Below are positions 28,393 through 36,750 of a stretch of 64,000 nucleotides of DNA, piece by piece. Each line of letters begins with the position of its first letter. The stretch's first letter is position 1. This DNA is from Lautropia dentalis (GTDB lineage Bacteria; Pseudomonadota; Gammaproteobacteria; Burkholderiales; Burkholderiaceae_E). Position numbers and translations under genes: made by a program. Location: the NCBI RefSeq assembly GCF_003892345.1, contig NZ_RRUE01000001.1:1989393-2053392 (forward strand), read 5' to 3'. The notes under the pieces were generated by a model, which made no database searches, was not told the DNA's origin, and was given only the letters and a program-made list of their open reading frames with translations.

Positions 28393-31300
28393 TCACGTCC
28401 CGGACGCGCGCGGCTCCTCTCCGGCCGACGGCGGCCGGATCCGGTACCAGGTGACATAGAGTGCCGGCACCATCAACAGCGTGAGCGCGGTGGCCACCAC
28501 CAGCCCGCCCATGATCGCCACGGCCATCGGGCCCCACAGCACATCGCGTGACAGCGGGATCATCGCCAGAATGGCCGCGGCGGCCGTGAGGGTGATCGGG
28601 CGGAAACGTCGCACGGTGGCCTCGCGCACGGCGTGCCAGCGGCTGTGGCCGGCCTCGATGTCCTGGCGGATCTGCTCGACCAGAATGACCGTGTTGCGCA
28701 TGATGATGCCCGCCAGCGCGATGGTGCCCAGCATGGCCACGAAGCCGAAGGGCATTCCCGAGACGAGCAGTGCCGCCACGATCCCGACGATGCCCAGGGG
28801 TGCGGTCAGCACCACCATGGCCACCAGCGAGAAGCTGCGCAGCTGCAGCATCAGCAGCGTGAGCACGAGGCCCACCATCAGCGGCATGCCGGCGTTGATC
28901 GACGCCTGGGCATCGTCGCTGCCCTCCACCGGGCCACCGGCGTCGATGTGGTAGCCGGCCGGCAACCGGGCACGTAGCGGCTTCATGTGCTTTTCGATCT
29001 GAGCCATCACATCCCGCCCCTGCATGCCCGCCAGGACCTCGGCGTTGACGGTGAGGGTCGGGACGCGGCTGCGGCGCCAGATGATCGGCTCATCCATCTC
29101 CATCTGCAGCCTGGCCACCTGCGACAGCGGCACGGTGCCGCCGCGGGCAGTGGGCAGCTGCAGCGAGCCGAGGGTGGAGAGCTGCGTGCGTTCGGCCTCG
29201 GGGGCACGGATGACCACCGGGATCAGCTGGTCGTCCTCGTGCAGGGTGCCGATGGGGGTGCCGTCGATGATGGCGCCCAGTGCACGGCTGACCTGGCCGC
29301 TCGACAGGCCGACGGCCCGTGCCCGGTCCTGGTCGACATCGATCTTCAGCGTGGGCGCCCGCTCACCCCAGTTCATGTGCGCACCGTAGGTGTAGGGGTT
29401 GGCGCTGACCAGGTCCAGCAGGTCTGCACCGAGCCGCTTGAGTTCGGCGATGTCCGGCCCCGAGACGCGGAACTGCACCGGAAAGGCCACCGGTGGCCCC
29501 AGCGGGTTCGGATAGGCGCGGGTGCGCACCCCCGGAAACTGGCTGTCCAGTGCCGGGCGCAGGCGGCCCAGCAGGCGCTGGCGAGCCTCCAGATCCTTCG
29601 TCAGCACGACGAACTGGGCATAGTTGGTGCGGTAGAGCTGCTTGTCCAGCGACAGGAAATAGCGGGGGCTGCCGTTGCCGATGTAGGCCACGAAGGTTTC
29701 GGCGTCCGGGTCGGCGGCCAGCCATTTCTCGAGCTTCTCTGCCTCGCGGCGGGTGGCGGCCAGACTGGCCCCTTCCGGCAGCCACAGGTCGACCAGGAAC
29801 TCGGCCCGGTTGGAATCCGGGAAGAACTGCTTGGTGGTCAGCCCCATGCCGAAGATGCCCGCCACCAGCAGCACCAGCGTGACCAGCAGCGTGAGCCACC
29901 GGTGGCGCATGGCGCCCTCGATGGTGGCGCGCAGGCGGCGGTAGAACGGGGTGTCGAAGAGGTCGTGTTCCGGATCTGCAGGCGTTGCCGGCGAGGCAGC
30001 GACGTCCATGACGGTGATGCGATCCGGGGCGGCCGGCTGGCCCGTCACATCGGCCACGGTGGCCGCCCGGGAGGTATCCGGCCGGTCCTTTGCTCCAGCC
30101 TCTGGCTGCAGGCTTCCCGGAGTATCGGCCTGGCCTGCAGCAATGGTCTTCCGGGCGGCCCGTGGATGGGCCTTGAGCAGGTAGCTGCCGATGAAGGGCA
30201 CGGCGCCCACGGCCATCACCCAGGAGATCAGCAGCGCCAGCGTGACCACGGCGAAGATGGTGAACGTGTATTCGCCGGTGGATGAACGTGCGGTGGCGAT
30301 GGGCAGGAAGCCCACGGCGGTGATCAGTGTGCCGGTCAGCATCGGGAAGGCGGTGCTGGTGTAGGCGTAGGTGGCGGCCGAGAAGGTGTCGAGCCCCTCC
30401 TCCAGCTTGCGGGCCATCATCTCGATGGCGATCATCGCGTCATCGACCAGCAGGCCCAGCGCGATGATCAGCGCTCCGGTGGAGACACGGTGCAGGTCGA
30501 TGCCGAACACCTTCATCCCCAGGAAGGTGGCGGCCAGCACCAGCGGAATGCTCAGCGCCACCACCAGCCCCGCCCGCAGGCCGAGGCTCAGCAGGCTGAC
30601 GGCCAGTACGATGATCACGGCCTCCATCAGCGAGTGGATGAAGATGCCCACCGCCTCGCCGACGATCTTCGGCTGGTCGCTGACCTTGCCGTATTCCACC
30701 CCCACCGGCAGGTCGGCCTCGAGCTGCTGCATGCGGGCATCGAGGTTGCGGCCCAGCTGCAGCACGTCACCATTGGGCACCATCGAGATGGCGATGCCGA
30801 TGGCCTCGCGACCCCCGAAGTGCATCAGTTCGGTGGGGGGATCGGCATAACCGCGCCGGACGGTGGCGATGTCGCCCAGCCGGATGATCCGGTTGCCGGC
30901 GGTCAGGCGCAGGGCCTGGATGGCCTTCACGTTGTCGAACTGGCCGCTCACCTCCAGCCGCACGCTGCGTTCGTCCGTGTGCACGGTGCCGGCGGGGGTG
31001 ATCAGGTTCTGGGCGGCCAGTTCGCGGGCGATCATCTGCGGCGTGATGCCCAGTGTGGCCAGTCGTGCCGGGCTGATGTCGATGTGGATCTGCTCGGGCT
31101 GCACGCCCACCAGCTCGATCTTGGCCACGTCCGGCACCTTCAGCAGCTCGGCGCGGATGGCCTCGGCGTGCCGGCGCAGGGCCGACATCGGGATGCCGTC
31201 GCCGGTCAGTGCATAGATGGTGCCGAAGACATCGCCGAACTCGTCGTTGAAGAACGGGCCGCGGATGTCGGCCGGCAGCCGCCAGCGGATGTCACCCACC

Positions 31301-31779
31301 TTCTTGCGCACCTGGTACCAGTAGTTCGGTACCTCCCTCGCCGGCGAGCTGTCCTTCAGCTCGAGGACGATCATCGATTCGCCGGCCTTCGAGTAGCTGG
31401 TGGTGCGCTTGAAATACGGCACTTCCTGCAGGGTCTTTTCGATGCGGTCGGTGACCACTTCGTCCACCTGCCGGGCGGTGGCACCGGGCCACTGGGTACG
31501 CACCACCATGGCGCGGAAGGTGAAATCCGGATCCTCCCGCTGGCCCAGCTGGAACAGCGCCAGTGCTCCGCCGATGCCGAACACCAGCAGGAAGAACAGC
31601 GTGACCTGCGGAAAGCGCAGTGCCAGGGCAGACAGGTTGAAGCGTTCGGCCGGGCGGGGAGCAGGGGCCGGGCGCGTGGGTGCACTGGATGCGTCGGGGT
31701 GTCCGGTCACGGTGTCGTCATGGCCGGGACCTCCATCGTCATGGCTGGAGGAGGCGTCATCATGGGCGGGGTCGTGCAT
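28393..31779 (-). CDS. RND efflux transporter, inner-membrane pump (AcrB/HAE-like)
   Basis: 1128-residue proton-driven exporter. Twelve helices and two large periplasmic loops are evident. The proton-relay Asp pair is in LGLLVDDAMIAIEMM (helix 4), and the helix-10 Lys-equivalent region reads NTVILVEQIRQD. The first helix is preceded by about 40 His/Asp/Ser/Pro-rich residues, and about 75 low-complexity residues interrupt the cytoplasmic centre (around 540-615), explaining the extra length over the usual 1030. ATG 31779 lies two bases after the adaptor stop, with GGAGGG upstream, so the pair is coupled. No outer-membrane TolC-like gene is present nearby. Drug specificity cannot be read. Confidence 0.9.
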   Translation of the reverse strand: MHDPAHDDASSSHDDGGPGHDDTVTGHPDASSAPTRPAPAPRPAERFNLSALALRFPQVTLFFLLVFGIGGALALFQLGQREDPDFTFRAMVVRTQWPGATARQVDEVVTDRIEKTLQEVPYFKRTTSYSKAGESMIVLELKDSSPAREVPNYWYQVRKKVGDIRWRLPADIRGPFFNDEFGDVFGTIYALTGDGIPMSALRRHAEAIRAELLKVPDVAKIELVGVQPEQIHIDISPARLATLGITPQMIARELAAQNLITPAGTVHTDERSVRLEVSGQFDNVKAIQALRLTAGNRIIRLGDIATVRRGYADPPTELMHFGGREAIGIAISMVPNGDVLQLGRNLDARMQQLEADLPVGVEYGKVSDQPKIVGEAVGIFIHSLMEAVIIVLAVSLLSLGLRAGLVVALSIPLVLAATFLGMKVFGIDLHRVSTGALIIALGLLVDDAMIAIEMMARKLEEGLDTFSAATYAYTSTAFPMLTGTLITAVGFLPIATARSSTGEYTFTIFAVVTLALLISWVMAVGAVPFIGSYLLKAHPRAARKTIAAGQADTPGSLQPEAGAKDRPDTSRAATVADVTGQPAAPDRITVMDVAASPATPADPEHDLFDTPFYRRLRATIEGAMRHRWLTLLVTLVLLVAGIFGMGLTTKQFFPDSNRAEFLVDLWLPEGASLAATRREAEKLEKWLAADPDAETFVAYIGNGSPRYFLSLDKQLYRTNYAQFVVLTKDLEARQRLLGRLRPALDSQFPGVRTRAYPNPLGPPVAFPVQFRVSGPDIAELKRLGADLLDLVSANPYTYGAHMNWGERAPTLKIDVDQDRARAVGLSSGQVSRALGAIIDGTPIGTLHEDDQLIPVVIRAPEAERTQLSTLGSLQLPTARGGTVPLSQVARLQMEMDEPIIWRRSRVPTLTVNAEVLAGMQGRDVMAQIEKHMKPLRARLPAGYHIDAGGPVEGSDDAQASINAGMPLMVGLVLTLLMLQLRSFSLVAMVVLTAPLGIVGIVAALLVSGMPFGFVAMLGTIALAGIIMRNTVILVEQIRQDIEAGHSRWHAVREATVRRFRPITLTAAAAILAMIPLSRDVLWGPMAVAIMGGLVVATALTLLMVPALYVTWYRIRPPSAGEEPRASGT

Positions 31780-31781
31780 TA

Positions 31782-32921
31782 TCACTGCCCTCCCCGGCCG
31801 GTGCCCTTCGTTGCACTGGCCGCATCGCCGGTGCCAGCCGGTATGCCACGCTGCAGACGGACCTTCTGTCCGTCGCGCAGCAGGTTGGCGCCGGCCGTGA
31901 TCACCTGTTCACCCGCCTGCAGCCCCCGGGTGATGACGACGCGGTTGCCGCTGGTGGCGCCCAGCTGCACGGCCCGCTGGTGGACCGTCTGGTTCGCTGT
32001 GTCGATCACCCAGACCCAGGTGCCGGCATCGCGGCTGTAAAGGGCGGAGAGCGGAACGCTCAGCACCGGTTCGCCGGGATCATCCGGCTGGGCGGTGGCG
32101 CTCATGCCCAGTGCCACGTCCCGGGTGTCACCCAGCAGCGCCAGCCGGGCGGCATAGGTGCGCGAGGCGGGGTCGGCCGATGGGCTCAGTTCGCGCAGCA
32201 GCGCCTGCCAGTGGCGGCCCGGCAGGCTGGCAAAGCTCACCTCCCACTGTTCCACGGCACGGACCCGGCCCAGCTCGGCCTCCGGAATGGCCACCGCCAC
32301 TTCCACGTCGCCCTGTCGCGCCACCTGCATCACCGGCTGGCCGGGCGCCACCACCTGCCCCGGTTCCACATGCACTGCGGTGACCACCCCCTCCACCTCA
32401 CTGGTCAGGTTGCGGTAACCGAAGGCGTTGTCGGCCTGTCGCAGCTGCGCGGTGGCGGCCTTCAGGCGGGAGCGGGCCACATCGACGGCGGCGCGGGCCC
32501 GGTCGACATTGGCGCTGCTGACGAAGTTGCGGGCGTGCAGGCGTTCGGCCCGCCCCAGATCGGCCTCGGCCAGCTTCAGCTCGCTGCGGGCCGCCACCTG
32601 TTCGGCGCGCCGGGCGTTGACCAGCGGCTGCAGGTCGGCAGGATCGATCCGGGCCAGTACCTCACCGGGATGAATACGGTCGCCCACATCCACGGGACGG
32701 GCAATCACCCGGCCACCGGTCTGGAAGGCGTAGGCGGTTTCGGTGCGGGCACGCACGTCACCCGCCAGGGTCCAGCTGGCCAGCAGCGGACCGGGAGTGA
32801 GCGTTTCCGACAGGACGGGCCGGGGCGGCTCCTCGTGGGGCTGGGGCTTTGGGCTGCAGCCTGCGAGCAGGGCCTGGAGCACCAGCAGAAAGAAAGGCAG
32901 TGTGCGCAGAAACGGAGGCAT
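31782..32921 (-). CDS. RND efflux periplasmic adaptor lipoprotein (MFP family)
   Basis: 379-residue membrane fusion protein linking the RND pump to an outer-membrane channel. The N-terminus FFLLVLQALLAGCSPKP has a lipobox with Cys near residue 22, so it should be a lipoprotein. The lipoyl/barrel-sandwich segments read GGRVIARPVDVGDRIHPGEVLARID and TSEVEGVVTAVHVEPGQVVAPGQPVMQVA, separated by a coiled-coil hairpin (about 90-150). First gene of the two-gene pump operon; the start at 32921 faces hpnC across a 232-bp gap. Confidence 0.9.
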   Translation of the reverse strand: MPPFLRTLPFFLLVLQALLAGCSPKPQPHEEPPRPVLSETLTPGPLLASWTLAGDVRARTETAYAFQTGGRVIARPVDVGDRIHPGEVLARIDPADLQPLVNARRAEQVAARSELKLAEADLGRAERLHARNFVSSANVDRARAAVDVARSRLKAATAQLRQADNAFGYRNLTSEVEGVVTAVHVEPGQVVAPGQPVMQVARQGDVEVAVAIPEAELGRVRAVEQWEVSFASLPGRHWQALLRELSPSADPASRTYAARLALLGDTRDVALGMSATAQPDDPGEPVLSVPLSALYSRDAGTWVWVIDTANQTVHQRAVQLGATSGNRVVITRGLQAGEQVITAGANLLRDGQKVRLQRGIPAGTGDAASATKGTGRGGQ

Positions 32922-33153
32922 GAGGAAGATGCCCGGATGTATGACCGGTTGTAACTGACTGGTTGGTTAGACATTGTGCCATCTTTGTTCATCAACCGTT
33001 CATGAATACTTCATGCCCCCTTTATGATGGCGGGCGTGATCTGCCATGGTGCCTGGCGCGTGTACCCTGCCTGGCAAGACGGTCACAGGCTCCGGGTATG
33101 TTCCCGCAAACCGCCTGGAACAGCGCGCCTGGACGCGTGGATACAATCGCGCC
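32922..33153. promoter_or_regulatory. Divergent promoter region, RND operon / hpnC
   Basis: 232 bases between divergent genes. CTGACTGGTTGGTTAG near 32955 is loosely palindromic and could be a TetR-type operator, but only about half of the positions match. A 17-base sequence at 33065-33081 recurs after hpnE. No repressor gene is adjacent. Confidence 0.3.
33065..33081 (+). repeat. 17-bp direct repeat, left of hpnCDE
   Basis: CCCTGCCTGGCAAGACG, identical to 36585-36601; the two copies bracket hpnC-hpnD-hpnE. Confidence 0.7.
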
Positions 33154-34089
33154 ATGAATACATCGCCCGCCCCCGACCCTGGGCAGCCAATGCCGTCGTC
33201 CGCCGACCCGTCGCATCCGGCCGGCCCGGTTTCCGGGCCGTCCGCGCACAGTCCCTGGCATGCCGTCGAGCACACCGAGAACTTTCCGGTGGGGTCATGG
33301 CTGGTGCCGGCCCGGCTGCGGGGTGCGGTAGTGGCCGTCTATCATTTTGCGCGGCATGCCGACGATCTGGCCGATGAGGGCGATGCCCCGGTGGTGGCGC
33401 GCGAGGCCGCCCTGCTGGCGCTCGATGCCGCGGTGCAGCAGGCCAGCCGCGGCACACCCAGCGGCATCGCCGTGGTGGACGGGCTGATGGCGCCGGCCGC
33501 CCGCCACGGGCTGGACTGGCAGTGCTTTCGCGACCTGATCGACGCATTCCGGCAGGATCTGCGCGTGACGCGCTATGCCCGTGCCGATGATGTGCAGGAC
33601 TACTGCCGCCGCTCGGCCGATCCGGTCGGACGGCTGATGCTGCAGCTCTACGGCGCCGACACCCCCGACAACCGCGGGCAGGCGGACGCCATCTGCAGCG
33701 CCCTGCAGCGCATCAACTTCCTGCAGGACATCGGCATCGATGCCGGCAAGGACCGGGTCTATCTGCCCGAAGAGACGCTGGCGGCCGCCGGCAGCAGCGC
33801 CGCGCAGCTGCTGGCCGAAGCCCGCGCCGGGCGTCTGGGGGCGGCCAGCCGCCTGGCCGTGCAGCGGGAATGGCAGCGCGCGCAGGCACAGCTGCAGTCG
33901 GGCGTGGGCCTGACTGCCCGGCTGCCGTGGCGCCTGGCGGCCGAACTGCGCTTCATCATCGCCGGCGGGCAGCGGATTCTGGACCGGATCGCCGGTGCCG
34001 GTTACGATGCCGTCGCCCATCGCCCTGCCCTCGGCTGGCGTGATGCACCGGCCCTGCTGGGCCTGGCCCTGCGGCCGCGGCGCCGGTGA
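33154..34089 (+). CDS. hpnC: Squalene synthase HpnC (hydroxysqualene-forming)
   Basis: 311-residue trans-isoprenyl transferase-fold enzyme. In the HpnCDE route HpnC converts presqualene diphosphate to hydroxysqualene. HTENFPVGSWLVPARLR near residues 38-54 is the family opening. The first Asp-rich motif is ARHADDLADE (about 69-78) and the second is NFLQDIGIDAGKDRVYLP (about 188-205). ATG 33154 was chosen because the family begins close to the HTENF segment; an upstream frame to 33046 has no support. hpnD and hpnE follow on the same strand. No squalene-hopene cyclase is in the window. Confidence 0.9.
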   Translation: MNTSPAPDPGQPMPSSADPSHPAGPVSGPSAHSPWHAVEHTENFPVGSWLVPARLRGAVVAVYHFARHADDLADEGDAPVVAREAALLALDAAVQQASRGTPSGIAVVDGLMAPAARHGLDWQCFRDLIDAFRQDLRVTRYARADDVQDYCRRSADPVGRLMLQLYGADTPDNRGQADAICSALQRINFLQDIGIDAGKDRVYLPEETLAAAGSSAAQLLAEARAGRLGAASRLAVQREWQRAQAQLQSGVGLTARLPWRLAAELRFIIAGGQRILDRIAGAGYDAVAHRPALGWRDAPALLGLALRPRRR

Positions 34090-34174
34090 GCTTTGACCCG
34101 GCTGGCCGATTTGCTCCGGCAGGCGCAGGCAGGGACAATGCGGGCTACGGGTTTTTCTTCCACGCGGTTGATCC

Positions 34175-35041
34175 ATGACACCTGACGAATACTGCCAGGA
34201 CAAGGCGGTACAGAGCGGTTCGAGCTTCTATTACAGCTTCCTGTTCCTGCCCCCCGAACGGCGGCGGGCCATCACCGCGCTCTATGCCTGGTGCCGCGAG
34301 CTGGATGACGTGGCCGATTCCCAGGGGGACCGCGGCGTGGCCCGGCGCAAGCTCGACTGGTGGGCGCAGGAGGTGCGTGACCTGTACGCCGGCGCGCCCA
34401 CCCACCCGGTGACGCGTGCGCTGCAGCCTTTTCTGGCGCCCTTCGGCATCCAGCGCCGCCAGCTGATGGAAGTGATCGATGGCATGCGCATGGATCTGGA
34501 CGACGTGCGTTATCTGGATTTCGAGAGCCTGAAACTCTACTGTCGCCGCGCGGCCGGTGTGGTCGGCGAAATGTCGGCCGGCATCTTTGGCTACAGTGAT
34601 GCACAGACGCTGGTCTACGCCGACCGGCTGGGCCTGGCCTTCCAGCTCACCAATATCATCCGCGACGTGGGTGAGGACGCCCGCATGGGCCGTGTCTATC
34701 TGCCACAGCAGGATCTGATCCGTCACGGCCTGAGCCGCCAGCAGTTCCTGTCCGGGCGCGCCGGGCTGGAGGAGCAGCCGGCCTTCCGGGCGCTGATGGC
34801 CGAACAGGCCGCACGGGCCCGCGATGCCTACCGGGAAGCCTTTGCCGCCCTGCCGGAAGTCGACCGCAACCGCCAGCGCCCGGGGCTGATCATGGCGGCC
34901 ATCTACGTGGCGCTGCTCGACGAGATCGAACGCAGCGGCTACGCCGTGCTCAACCAGCGCATCGCGCTGACACCGCTGCGCAAGTTCTGGCTGGCCTGCA
35001 GAACCCGGGCCACCGGGCGTGCGCCGCGCATCGCCTCATGA
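34175..35041 (+). CDS. hpnD: Presqualene diphosphate synthase HpnD
   Basis: 288-residue enzyme condensing two farnesyl diphosphates to presqualene diphosphate. SSFYYSFLFLPPERRRAITALYAWCRELDDVADS (about residues 16-49) carries the first Asp-rich motif. LTNIIRDVGEDARMGRVYLPQQDL (about 158-181) carries the second; both are intact. It starts at ATG 34175, 86 bases after hpnC, and ends just before hpnE. Together with hpnC and hpnE it gives squalene without a classical NADPH squalene synthase. Confidence 0.94.
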   Translation: MTPDEYCQDKAVQSGSSFYYSFLFLPPERRRAITALYAWCRELDDVADSQGDRGVARRKLDWWAQEVRDLYAGAPTHPVTRALQPFLAPFGIQRRQLMEVIDGMRMDLDDVRYLDFESLKLYCRRAAGVVGEMSAGIFGYSDAQTLVYADRLGLAFQLTNIIRDVGEDARMGRVYLPQQDLIRHGLSRQQFLSGRAGLEEQPAFRALMAEQAARARDAYREAFAALPEVDRNRQRPGLIMAAIYVALLDEIERSGYAVLNQRIALTPLRKFWLACRTRATGRAPRIAS

Positions 35042-35075
35042 CCGACACGGCATGCTCTGATCACCCACGCACATC

Positions 35076-36527
35076 ATGCGACACATGTTTTCCGACCGGC
35101 ACGCCCGGCATACCCCGCCGACGCGGCCGATGGACCCGGTCATCATCATCGGCGCCGGCTGGGCGGGCCTGTCGGCAGCGCTGCACCTGCGGCAGGCCGG
35201 CGTACCGGTCCGCGTGCTGGAGGCCGCGCCCCAGGCGGGCGGGCGGGCCCGCCGGCAGGTACTGCCCTGGCCCGATACCGACGGCATCGCGCTGGACAAC
35301 GGCCAGCACCTGCTGCTGGGGGCCTATCGCGACACGCTCGATCTGGTGGCCTGGCTCGATGGCCAGGGCATGGATCGCCTGCCGCTGCGGCTCGAGAATG
35401 CAGCCGGCCTGCAGCTGCGCCGCCGCCGTCATGTCCTGGCGGCCGGCACTCCCGATTCGCTGAGCCGCCAGCTGGCCGAATCGCTGTCGCTGCTGGCGGC
35501 GGTGCTGACGTCCCGCGGGCTCTCCCGGGGTGATCGCCTGCAGCTGGTCTGGACGCTGTTTCGTGCCCGGGCGGCCGGCTGGCGGCCCCCGGTGGGCGTG
35601 CGCACGGTGGCCGAGTGGTACCAGTACACGCGCCAGCCGGCGCGGCTCGTGCAACAGCTATGGGATCCGCTGGTGATCAGTGCGATGAACACCCCGCCGG
35701 CGCTGGCCTCGGCCACCGTGTTCCTGCGCGTGCTGCGCGACAGTCTCGGCCAGGCCCCCACCGCCAGCGATTTCGTGCTGGCCGGGCAGGATCTTGCTGC
35801 CCTCTTCGTCGATCCGGCCGTGGACTGGCTGGAGCGCCATGGCTGCCCGGTACGGCTGCGCACCCCGGTGCGCGAGATCCGGGTGGACCTCCAGGCCCGG
35901 CCGCATCATGGCTATCTGCTTCGCGCTTTCGATCCCTCGGCGGGCGAGCAGCAGCTGCGTGCCCGTCATCTGGTGCTGGCCACCCCGCCATGGACGGCGG
36001 CGCGCCTGCTGGCCGATCTGGCGCCTCCGGCCTCGCTGGCGCCACTGGAAGGCTTTGGCTGGCGGCCGATCACCACCGCTTATGTGGGCTGGCGGGCCGG
36101 CAACCATGCGCTGCCCACCCGGCTGCCGCCCGTGTTCTCGCTGGTCGATGCCCAGGGCAAGGCCCAGCCGGCCCACTGGTATTTCGACCGGGGCCGCCGG
36201 GCCGGATGGCATCTGGGCGCCCTGGTGATCAGCGACAGCGGCGAGGCCATGGCCCAGGGCGAGGATGCCCTGCGTGCCGGGCTGCAGAAACAGCTGGCCA
36301 CGGTGATGGGCCTGCCACCGGCCGAGCACATCGTGCTTATCCACGAAAAGCGCGCCACGTTCTCATGTACCGATGACCGCCCGCTGGTCACGCCCGGTTC
36401 CCTGCTGCCGCAACTGCCCGGCGTGGCGCTGGCCGGCGACTACAGCTACGGCGGCTACCCGGCCACGCTGGAAGGGGCCGTGCGCAGCGGGCGAATGGCA
36501 GCGGAGATCATTCTTTCGGGGGTGTGA
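35076..36527 (+). CDS. hpnE: Hydroxysqualene dehydroxylase HpnE
   Basis: FAD-dependent amine-oxidase-like enzyme that reduces hydroxysqualene to squalene. The dinucleotide-binding motif is IIIGAGWAGLSAALHLRQAG, 21 residues after the first possible start. QVLPWPD, DNGQHLLLGAY and the C-terminal VALAGDYSYGGYPATLEGAVRSG (FAD-binding) are typical. Two starts are possible: ATG 35076 (483 residues) or ATG 35130 (465 residues); neither has a clear ribosome binding site, and the shorter one fits the family better. Third gene of hpnCDE, convergent with radA. Confidence 0.9.
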   Translation: MRHMFSDRHARHTPPTRPMDPVIIIGAGWAGLSAALHLRQAGVPVRVLEAAPQAGGRARRQVLPWPDTDGIALDNGQHLLLGAYRDTLDLVAWLDGQGMDRLPLRLENAAGLQLRRRRHVLAAGTPDSLSRQLAESLSLLAAVLTSRGLSRGDRLQLVWTLFRARAAGWRPPVGVRTVAEWYQYTRQPARLVQQLWDPLVISAMNTPPALASATVFLRVLRDSLGQAPTASDFVLAGQDLAALFVDPAVDWLERHGCPVRLRTPVREIRVDLQARPHHGYLLRAFDPSAGEQQLRARHLVLATPPWTAARLLADLAPPASLAPLEGFGWRPITTAYVGWRAGNHALPTRLPPVFSLVDAQGKAQPAHWYFDRGRRAGWHLGALVISDSGEAMAQGEDALRAGLQKQLATVMGLPPAEHIVLIHEKRATFSCTDDRPLVTPGSLLPQLPGVALAGDYSYGGYPATLEGAVRSGRMAAEIILSGV

Positions 36528-36584
36528 AAACGGCACACGCCAGCAGTCATGGCCCGTCGCCGAATCTGCACACTGCCGGCGCTG

Positions 36585-36601
36585 CCCTGCCTGGCAAGAC
36601 G
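36585..36601 (+). repeat. 17-bp direct repeat, right of hpnCDE
   Basis: CCCTGCCTGGCAAGACG, second copy of the sequence at 33065-33081. Confidence 0.7.
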
Positions 36602-36603
36602 AG

Positions 36604-36688
36604 CAGCTCCGCCTGCGCGGCGCCCTGCGGTTCGCCGGTGCCGATTTTCACCTCGTTGATCGGCCAGCCTCGCCTGTGCGGCGCCCTG
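36604..36688. repeat. Pair of ~24-bp GC-rich direct repeats 61 bp apart
   Basis: CGCCTG(C/T)GCGGCGCCCTG, preceded in both copies by CAGC and two variable bases. Copies start at 36604 and 36665. Located in the 223-bp convergent gap between hpnE and radA. Confidence 0.55.
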
Positions 36689-36750
36689 TCAGCACACGGC
36701 GGGGCCAGCGCGGGGGCCGATGAATCCATAACCTGCTTCAGGACGCGCGC

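Noticed and set aside
32955..32970. Possible TetR operator before the RND adaptor
   Set aside because: Only about half of the positions are symmetric and no TetR gene is adjacent, so it is mentioned in the gap entry but not called as a site.
35038..35463. Frame starting at the ATGA that overlaps the hpnD stop
   Set aside because: The overlap looks like translational coupling, but this frame is not the HpnE frame and encodes no recognisable protein.
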